From Granulicella aggregans (GTDB taxonomy: Bacteria; Acidobacteriota; Terriglobia; Terriglobales; Acidobacteriaceae), in contig NZ_JACHIP010000003.1 of NCBI RefSeq assembly GCF_014203275.1, positions 558,001 to 622,000 on the forward strand: DNA of 64,000 bases, in the 5' to 3' direction. How positions within the stretch are numbered: the first letter of the stretch is position 1; every line of letters starts with the position of its first letter. Position numbers and translations under genes: made by a program. Below the pieces are notes generated by a model, which did no database searches, had not been told where the DNA came from, and was given only the letters and a program-made list of their open reading frames with translations. This document shows positions 27,183 through 33,371 of the stretch, piece by piece.

Positions 27183-28211
27183 TCACTTCGTTCCTTTCGC
27201 CGGCGTGTACTTCTCCGCAAGCTGTCGCATCTCGTAGGTGAACTGGACCCAGTCGCGCTCCCACTGCGCTGCGCTTGGCTTTGTGTACTTGTAGAAGCCC
27301 TTCTGGTTCGCGACGCCGAGCGCACCACGCTTCACCATCTGCTGCATCATCTTCGGCGTCTCAGTCTGGTTCGATAGCTCGCCCAGGAGACCGTCCATCA
27401 CTGCCGCGTAGGCGGGAATGCCTGTCAGATCCATCCAGCGAAACGGCCCCGCGAGCAGCGCCCACCAGCCGATATCGTTGCGGAAGGACTGGTCCACCGT
27501 TTCAACGTCGGCAATGCCGGATTCGACCAGATAGCAGGCCTCGCGCAGCATCGCGTACATCATCCGGTTCGATAAAAATCCTCGAATGTCCTGCTTCAGA
27601 ACCGCGGGCTCTTTGCCACAGGCCAGCCCGAAGTTCAGGGCGGCCTTCGTGGTCTGGCGGCTAGTCTTGTCACCGGGAATGATCTCGAGGTAGCGCATGA
27701 TCTGTGCGGGCTCTCCCCAGTGCATGCCGATGAAGCGTTCCGGCGCGATGCGATTCTGTTGCAGCAGCGAGATGGGCAGGCTCGATGTGTTGGACGCGAT
27801 GATGGTCTTCCGCGGCACGATCATCTCAAGCTCCGCGAAGATGGTGCGCTTCAGTTCCAGATCTTCGCGCACGCACTCCACTACGAGTGAACACCCAGAG
27901 AGGCCCTGCATGGAATCGACGAACTCCAGACGTGGCTTCCAGCTCGCTGAATGAGTCGGTTCGATGAGCTTCTGTTTTTTCAGCTCCGCAATCGCAGTGC
28001 GGGCGTGAGCGAGCGTGTCTTTGTAGCGCTTCCGGTCACTGTCGAATCCCACGACAACGTTGCCATGCGTAAGCAGACAAGTTGCGATCCCTTGTCCCAT
28101 CAGGCCGAGTCCAATTACGCCCACGCGCATGGGCTTCGTAGTTCGGATAGACTTCGCCTTGGACGTAACCGGTGTACGTGTCGTTTGCTTGCCTGTCATG
28201 GATGTTTTCAT
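27183..28211 (-). CDS. 3-hydroxyacyl-CoA-dehydrogenase-fold NAD-dependent dehydrogenase (copy 2)
   Basis: A 342-residue protein with a Rossmann motif GVIGLGLMGQGIA at about 29-41, preceded by a basic tail rich in T, K and R. ASNTSSLPISLLQ, GMHWGEPAQ and DIRGFLSNRMMYA match copy 1 at 10820-11788 closely. Expected reaction: NAD-dependent oxidation of a 3-hydroxy acid or reduction of the 3-keto form. The start is ambiguous because of several methionines (28238, 28211, 28196, 28127); 28211 leaves the operator palindrome outside the gene. It starts a leftward unit with the EamA transporter and is divergent from the RidA operon. Confidence 0.83.
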   Translation of the reverse strand: MKTSMTGKQTTRTPVTSKAKSIRTTKPMRVGVIGLGLMGQGIATCLLTHGNVVVGFDSDRKRYKDTLAHARTAIAELKKQKLIEPTHSASWKPRLEFVDSMQGLSGCSLVVECVREDLELKRTIFAELEMIVPRKTIIASNTSSLPISLLQQNRIAPERFIGMHWGEPAQIMRYLEIIPGDKTSRQTTKAALNFGLACGKEPAVLKQDIRGFLSNRMMYAMLREACYLVESGIADVETVDQSFRNDIGWWALLAGPFRWMDLTGIPAYAAVMDGLLGELSNQTETPKMMQQMVKRGALGVANQKGFYKYTKPSAAQWERDWVQFTYEMRQLAEKYTPAKGTK

Positions 28212-28253
28212 TCTTCGGTGCTCGTCGCGTTGCGTCAAGGCGCATACCTATGC

Positions 28254-28271
28254 TGTCCAGTCCCTTGGACG
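28254..28271. promoter_or_regulatory. Candidate IclR operator, site D (TGTCCA-N6-TGGACG)
   Basis: TGTCCA-GTCCCT-TGGACG, perfect 5-bp arms, between the divergent dehydrogenase (start 43 bp away) and RidA (start 77 bp away) genes. Confidence 0.65.
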
Positions 28272-28347
28272 CTCCGCGCCGGCGTATTCGGCGTATCGGC
28301 TTGCGGCACAGTATGGTAATCCTATCTTCCCTATAGAGGAGCCTGCC

Positions 28348-28752
28348 ATGGCTTTCACCGCAGTCACGAATCCGAACCGCGCCGCCAGCACCGGGGCTTA
28401 CTCCGACGGCCTTATCGTCGATGGCTGGTTGTATGTCAGCGGCCAGGGGCCGATCGATGTCGCCACGGGCAAGGCCGTCGCCGGCAACATCGAAGAAGAA
28501 GTGCGGCTGACGCTGCGGAACATGGGCGACGTGCTGAAGGCGGGCGGATGCTCCTACTCCGATGTAGTCCGCTGCACCGTACACCTGATCCGGATAGAAG
28601 ACTTCGACCGCTTCAACACGGTCTACCAGGAGTTCTTCACCGGGACCCTGCCCACGCGCACGACGGTGCAGTCCATGCTGGGGCTCGGCATCAAGGTGGA
28701 GATCGACTGCATCGCGCGCATCCTGACGGCCGAGGTAGAGAGTGCCGGATAG
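28348..28752 (+). CDS. RidA/YjgF-family enamine/imine deaminase
   Basis: A 134-residue protein with the compact RidA fold: SDGLIVDGWLYVSGQGPID in the first half and VEIDCIARI near the C-terminus with the conserved arginine. RidA proteins hydrolyse reactive 2-aminoacrylate-type enamines released by PLP enzymes. The presence of a D-serine-dehydratase-like enzyme and two aminotransferases in the same locus gives it obvious partners. Start at 28348 follows AGAGGA by seven bases. It opens the long rightward operon running to the heparinase-like gene, and the next gene overlaps its end by 11 bp. Confidence 0.9.
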   Translation: MAFTAVTNPNRAASTGAYSDGLIVDGWLYVSGQGPIDVATGKAVAGNIEEEVRLTLRNMGDVLKAGGCSYSDVVRCTVHLIRIEDFDRFNTVYQEFFTGTLPTRTTVQSMLGLGIKVEIDCIARILTAEVESAG

Positions 28753-30079
28753 CTGGAAGATCGGCATCGCAAGCCGGTGCATCACTCCACCCGTTGGCGG
28801 ACAGATGGCCGGCTTCGACGCGCGCAAGCTGCCCTCGAACGACGTGCATGATGAGCTGCATGCTCGGGCGCTGGTCTTTGATGCCGCCGATTGCACGGTC
28901 GCGCTGATCAGCGTGGAGGTGATCGCAGTTTCCGCGCAATTTTCGGCGCGAGTTCGCGAGCGCATTGCTTCCGCGACCGGCATACCTGCCGCGCATATCA
29001 TCCTCTCCGCGACGCACACCCACTGCGGACCGGTCACGCTGAATCACTTCTTCAACCAGGGGCAGCCGCTCGATGAGGTCTATCTCGAAACGCTCGCCAC
29101 TGGAATTGCCAACGCGACGATCGAAGCCTTCGAGCGGCGTCGCGAGCGCACGCTGAAGACTGGCATGGTGCCGGTGAGCGGCATCGCCGTCAACCGGCGT
29201 ACGGCGGATGGGCTGCCCGTCGATCCTTATGCCGGGGTCCTGCTCATCGAAGAAGGGAACGGGCAGCCCGCGGCGATTGCGGTGCTCTACGCCTGCCATA
29301 CGACGGTGTTGGGACCGAACACGCTCAGCATCACGCAGGACTTTCCGTTCTACACGCTGGAGAAATTGCGCGCCTCGCTCGGCGTGGGTGTGGATGCGCT
29401 CTACTTCAACGGAGCGGAGGGCGACCTAAGCATCGGCCACAAGAGCGACCTGAGCGCCGTCGGCATCATTGACAGCTTCCGCACCTTCGAGACAGCCCAG
29501 CTGCTGGGGAAGCGCCTAGCCGATGCCGTGCTCTCCGGGCTTCCTTCGCTCGTAACGGAGCCAGCAACACTCGATGTTCGGACCGCGCATCCGAACCTTG
29601 CATTGAAGCAGTACGCTCCGCTCGCGAAGATGACGCGGGCGAAGACTGAAGCACTGGCGCAGTTGGTCGATGGTGGCGATACCAGTCCGGAGATGCTGGC
29701 CAAGCGACAGCGTTCACTCTTCGCGCGCATCGAGGAGTTCTACGCGAAGCTCTACGAAGAGTCCGCTGAGCCGGAGCCGAAGCATCTTCGGGTCGAGTGC
29801 GTCGCGCTGCGACTGGGCGGCATGGCCGTGGTCACGTTGCCGGGTGAGATCTTCGTTCGCATCGCGCTCGGTATTCGCGAAGGCTCGCCATTTACGCGCA
29901 CCTGCCTCCTTGGGCTCGCCAACGACTACATTGGCTATGTGCCCGACGAGCAGGCAACCGCAACCTCCGGGTACGAGGTCGTCGCCTCACGGGTACCGGC
30001 AGCGGCTGGTCTTGTGTTGCAGAGAGCGGCCATCGACCTGCTCGTCGAACTCCACGCAAACGGGAAGGTCTCAGCATGA
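28742..30079 (+). CDS. Neutral ceramidase-like hydrolase (N-terminal ceramidase domain family)
   Basis: A 445-residue protein of the neutral/alkaline non-lysosomal ceramidase family. ASRCITPPVGGQMAGF is the typical start, SATHTHCGP contains the zinc histidines, and GAEGDLSIGH corresponds to the conserved GDVSPN region whose serine is essential in true ceramidases. At 445 residues it is shorter than secreted ceramidases (about 650) and has no signal peptide, so it is probably a cytoplasmic amidase or a related hydrolase that cleaves an N-acyl bond. In this locus an N-acyl sugar derivative is more plausible than ceramide. Start is GTG at 28742 overlapping RidA; the Gfo/Idh/MocA gene overlaps its stop by ATGA. 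Confidence 0.8.
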   Translation: MPDSWKIGIASRCITPPVGGQMAGFDARKLPSNDVHDELHARALVFDAADCTVALISVEVIAVSAQFSARVRERIASATGIPAAHIILSATHTHCGPVTLNHFFNQGQPLDEVYLETLATGIANATIEAFERRRERTLKTGMVPVSGIAVNRRTADGLPVDPYAGVLLIEEGNGQPAAIAVLYACHTTVLGPNTLSITQDFPFYTLEKLRASLGVGVDALYFNGAEGDLSIGHKSDLSAVGIIDSFRTFETAQLLGKRLADAVLSGLPSLVTEPATLDVRTAHPNLALKQYAPLAKMTRAKTEALAQLVDGGDTSPEMLAKRQRSLFARIEEFYAKLYEESAEPEPKHLRVECVALRLGGMAVVTLPGEIFVRIALGIREGSPFTRTCLLGLANDYIGYVPDEQATATSGYEVVASRVPAAAGLVLQRAAIDLLVELHANGKVSA

Positions 30080-31116
30080 GCGACAAGATTCGAATGGGCG
30101 TGATCGGCGCCGGTATCATGGGTCAGCAGTACGTCCGCATCTACCAGGACCACCCTTATGCACGGGTTACGGCGGTTGCGGCAAGCCGCATCGAAAGTGC
30201 CGAGAAGGTGGCGCTGCAATACGGCGTGCCCACGGCTACCGCCGATTGGCGCACGATCACGGAGTCGCCGGAGATTGATGCTGTTTGCGTCGCTCTGCCC
30301 GACGACATGCACTTCGAGGCTACGGCCAGCGCGCTGAGTCATGGCAAGCACGTGCTCATTGAAAAGCCCATGACAACCAGCCTTTCCGAGGCCGACGAAC
30401 TGGTACGCCTTGCCGAAGCCTCGGGCCTCAAGGTACAAGTTGCCTTCAATCACCGCTGGCTCGCGCCGTATCACCAGGGCAAGCTCTCCATCGCTGCTGG
30501 CGAGATCGGCCAACCGCTTACGGCGTATGCCCGCAAGAATGACACCATCTTCGTACCGACGAAGTTGATTCCTTGGGCAGCGCAGACGACTCCCGCGTGG
30601 TTCCTGAGCTGCCACGACATCGATCTCGTCACATGGTTCTTCGCCAGCGAGCCTGTGGAAGCGCGCGCCTGGGGCATCAAGCAGGTCCTCGTCGCGCAGG
30701 GCATCGACACCTACGACATGATCCAGGCGCAGGTACGCTACGCATGTGGTGCCATCGCCACCTTTGAGTCGGGCTGGGTCCATCCGAACACCTTTCCCAC
30801 GATGGTGGACTCCTTCATCGGCCTAGTCGCAGAGCGTGGCCACCTGCACTTCGACCGCAAGCGCGAGAGCCTGGAGATGAGCACCAACGATCGCTTTATC
30901 TTCCCCAAGACGTTCCTCTCCGCCGACGTCTTCGGCACGCTGCGAGGAGCGTTCCCTTCGTGCCTCGATGACTTCATCAATGCCATTCGCAAAGATGTCG
31001 CGCCGGCGGTTGGGGTCCGTGATGGTCGCCGCGTTACCGCTGTGCTCACCGCCATCCATGAGTCGCTCGCGAACGGCGGAGCGAACGTCTCTGTTCCATC
31101 ATTCACAGAAAACTAG
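30076..31116 (+). CDS. Gfo/Idh/MocA-family NAD(P)-dependent sugar dehydrogenase
   Basis: A 346-residue oxidoreductase. The N-terminal Rossmann motif is GVIGAGIMGQQY, EKPM (residue about 96-99) is the signature containing the catalytic-region lysine, and CHDIDLVTWF is the conserved H-D-D region of the C-terminal domain. Such enzymes oxidise sugars, inositols or amino sugars at a ring hydroxyl. Here it could carry out the first oxidation in an N-acetylhexosamine or amino uronate pathway. It has no signal peptide. It overlaps the ceramidase-like gene by 4 bp and is 18 bp before the second aminotransferase gene, so it is well inside one operon. Confidence 0.88.
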   Translation: MSDKIRMGVIGAGIMGQQYVRIYQDHPYARVTAVAASRIESAEKVALQYGVPTATADWRTITESPEIDAVCVALPDDMHFEATASALSHGKHVLIEKPMTTSLSEADELVRLAEASGLKVQVAFNHRWLAPYHQGKLSIAAGEIGQPLTAYARKNDTIFVPTKLIPWAAQTTPAWFLSCHDIDLVTWFFASEPVEARAWGIKQVLVAQGIDTYDMIQAQVRYACGAIATFESGWVHPNTFPTMVDSFIGLVAERGHLHFDRKRESLEMSTNDRFIFPKTFLSADVFGTLRGAFPSCLDDFINAIRKDVAPAVGVRDGRRVTAVLTAIHESLANGGANVSVPSFTEN

Positions 31117-31134
31117 CCAGAGGAGAGATCGCGC

Positions 31135-32478
31135 ATGAATACGCGTTACGCCAAATCGATTGCCGCCCTGGAGCGTTCGCGTAAGACGCTCGCTGGCGGT
31201 GTGAGCAGCAACGTGCGTGCCGGCGACAAGCCATTCCCACTCTTCTTCGATCACGGTGCGGGATCGCGTCTCTGGGACATCGACGGCAACGAATATATCG
31301 ACTACGTGCTCGGGCGCGGCCCGCTATTTCTTGGCCACACTTACCAGGCCGTCATCGACGCAACGTGCAAGCAGCTTCAGCGCGGACAGATCTATGCGGC
31401 GCAACACGAGCTCGAGTACGAACTCTCTGAGCGCGTCTCACGCATCATCCCTTGCGCGGAGCTGGTGCGCTTCGGCATCTCGGGTTCCGAGGCCGTTCAC
31501 GGGGCACTCCGGCTAGCCCGCGCGGCGACCGGTCGCCAGACCATCATCAAGTTCGAAGGCCAGTATCACGGATGGCTGGACAACATTCTCTACAGCCTTG
31601 CGCCTGACCCTGGCGTAGCTGGTGATGCGCTTTCGCCCGCCACGCTGGCGGAGTCGAACGGGCAGTTCTCAGGAGCGGACTCGCACCTGATTGTGCTGCC
31701 CTGGAACAACCTCGCCGTGCTCGAGGAGTATCTCTCGCGCCACGGCAACACGATCGCGGCCATCATCACTGAGCCCGTGATGTGCAACACCGCCGTCATC
31801 GCACCGCAGCCGGGCTTTCTCGAGGCTCTTCGCACTCTCTGCAATGGCTACGGCATCGTTCTGATCTTCGACGAAGTGATTACAGGCTTTCGTCTTTCGC
31901 TGGCCGGCGCGCAGGGTCGCTTCAATATCGTTCCGGATCTGACTATCTTCGGCAAGGCTATCGCCAACGGCATGCCCATCAGTTGCCTTGCAGGCAAAGA
32001 GAAGTATATGGGTCTCATCGCTGCCGGCAAGGTCGGACACGGCGGGACCTATAACAGCATCCCGCCTGCGTGTGCCGGCGCGATCGCCAATCTGGACGCG
32101 CTCGAAGCCAACAACGGCGAGGTTTATCGTACTGTCGAACACACGGGTACGCAGTTAATGAACGGCATTCGCGCCATCGGCGCACGGCTCGAAGTCCCCA
32201 TCGTAGTGCAGGGCTACGGGGCGATCTTCTACGTCGGCTTCCCGTTGTCTGGCGAGCAGACTGTGTATGACTACCGCTCATCGCTCACGATGAACAATGA
32301 GCTCTACACCGCGTTCGTCTCAGCGATGGTGGACCGCGGAGTGCGCATTATCCCGCGCGGTAACTGGTTCCTGTCCGCTGCACACACAGAGGCCGATGTG
32401 GAGTCCTCGCTCGCCGCCGTTGAAGCTGCACTCACGGAAGCTGTCGTCCCGGCGCTTCCGTCCACGGTGCGCCGATGA
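31135..32478 (+). CDS. Class III PLP aminotransferase, glutamate-1-semialdehyde-aminomutase-like (copy 2)
   Basis: A 447-residue fold-type I PLP enzyme with LAGGVSSNVR, GISGSEAVHGALRLAR, EGQYHGW and IFDEVITGFR, and the PLP lysine at K274 in FGKAIANGMP. It resembles copy 1 in length and layout, but the two are far from identical. A role in removing or moving the amino group of an amino sugar acid derivative is inferred from the neighbours. RBS GAGGAGAG is eight bases before the ATG. The following hydrolase gene overlaps its stop by 4 bp. Confidence 0.85.
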   Translation: MNTRYAKSIAALERSRKTLAGGVSSNVRAGDKPFPLFFDHGAGSRLWDIDGNEYIDYVLGRGPLFLGHTYQAVIDATCKQLQRGQIYAAQHELEYELSERVSRIIPCAELVRFGISGSEAVHGALRLARAATGRQTIIKFEGQYHGWLDNILYSLAPDPGVAGDALSPATLAESNGQFSGADSHLIVLPWNNLAVLEEYLSRHGNTIAAIITEPVMCNTAVIAPQPGFLEALRTLCNGYGIVLIFDEVITGFRLSLAGAQGRFNIVPDLTIFGKAIANGMPISCLAGKEKYMGLIAAGKVGHGGTYNSIPPACAGAIANLDALEANNGEVYRTVEHTGTQLMNGIRAIGARLEVPIVVQGYGAIFYVGFPLSGEQTVYDYRSSLTMNNELYTAFVSAMVDRGVRIIPRGNWFLSAAHTEADVESSLAAVEAALTEAVVPALPSTVRR

Positions 32479-33371
32479 AACTCGGAATCGCAAGATACGA
32501 AGGCCGCCATCTGCTGGCCGCGGAGCGCGACGGCGTCATCGTCGATCTCTCCGGCTGCGTCGAGGAGCAGGCTCTTCTGGGCGTCATAGAAGACTGGACG
32601 CGCCTCGCAGCAGTGCTCGAAGAAGCTTTGCCCCACGCGAAGCCATTGCCTCACGCGGTCTGGGCTGCGCCCATTCCTCGACCGCCAAAGTTCCTTCTGC
32701 TTGCAGGGAACTTCCGTGCACACATCGTGGAGTCCGGCTTCGAAGCAGCACCGGAAGAGAATCTTACGCCGCAGTTCTTTCTCAAGCCGTCGACGACGAT
32801 CATCGGGCCGACGGACGACATCCCTTTGACTAGAGCCAACCATGCGCTGGACTACGAATCGGAACTCGCTGTGGTCATTGGAAGACATACGAAGAACGCG
32901 ACGCTCGAAAACGCGATCTCTGCCGTCTTTGGATACACCATCGTCAACGACATCTCTGAGCGCAAGCTGAACGACGGCATGGTTGGCCGTAAGAAGCGCT
33001 CGAACGATGACTTCTACGACTGGCTCGTCGGCAAGTGGTTCGATGGCTCCGCGCCGATGGGTCCCTTTGTCGTGACTGCCGACGAACTGCGCGCGGAGAC
33101 GCTGCTCGATTGCGTCGTGAGCGCGCGACTCAATGGTGACGAAGTACAAAGCGCTCCACTCTCAGCGATGATTCACTCTGTTGCGGAGGCGATCGTATAC
33201 ATCTCCGCGGTGCTCACACTCGAGCCGGGCGATGTGATCTCCATTGGCACACCCTCTGGCGTCGGTATGGCGCGCGGCAGGCTACTTACGGATGGCGATG
33301 TTATTGAGTGTTCCGTGGACGGCATTGGGACGCTTCGCAACCGTATTTACGATCAGGCGCAGCACGCATGA
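32475..33371 (+). CDS. Fumarylacetoacetate-hydrolase-family protein
   Basis: A 298-residue cytoplasmic enzyme. The C-terminal two-thirds show the FAH fold: FLLAGNFRAHI, the metal ligand motif DYESELAVVIG, FGYTIVNDISER and GDVISIGTPSGVG. The family cleaves C-C bonds in, hydrates or dehydrates 2-keto acids, including 2-keto-3-deoxy sugar acids in some pathways. That function would suit deaminated sugar acids produced by the preceding genes. It overlaps both neighbours by 4 bp and is therefore tightly coupled to aminotransferase copy 2 and to the lyase gene. Confidence 0.87.
   Translation: MKLGIARYEGRHLLAAERDGVIVDLSGCVEEQALLGVIEDWTRLAAVLEEALPHAKPLPHAVWAAPIPRPPKFLLLAGNFRAHIVESGFEAAPEENLTPQFFLKPSTTIIGPTDDIPLTRANHALDYESELAVVIGRHTKNATLENAISAVFGYTIVNDISERKLNDGMVGRKKRSNDDFYDWLVGKWFDGSAPMGPFVVTADELRAETLLDCVVSARLNGDEVQSAPLSAMIHSVAEAIVYISAVLTLEPGDVISIGTPSGVGMARGRLLTDGDVIECSVDGIGTLRNRIYDQAQHA

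Noticed and set aside
28036..29037. 333-codon minus-strand frame across the RidA promoter
   Set aside because: It covers RidA and the start of the ceramidase-like gene, both strongly supported on the plus strand.
33308..33367. Earlier start for the heparinase-like gene
   Set aside because: It would encode 20 residues inside the FAH-family gene and bury the signal peptide; the ATG at 33368 has the typical 4-bp overlap.
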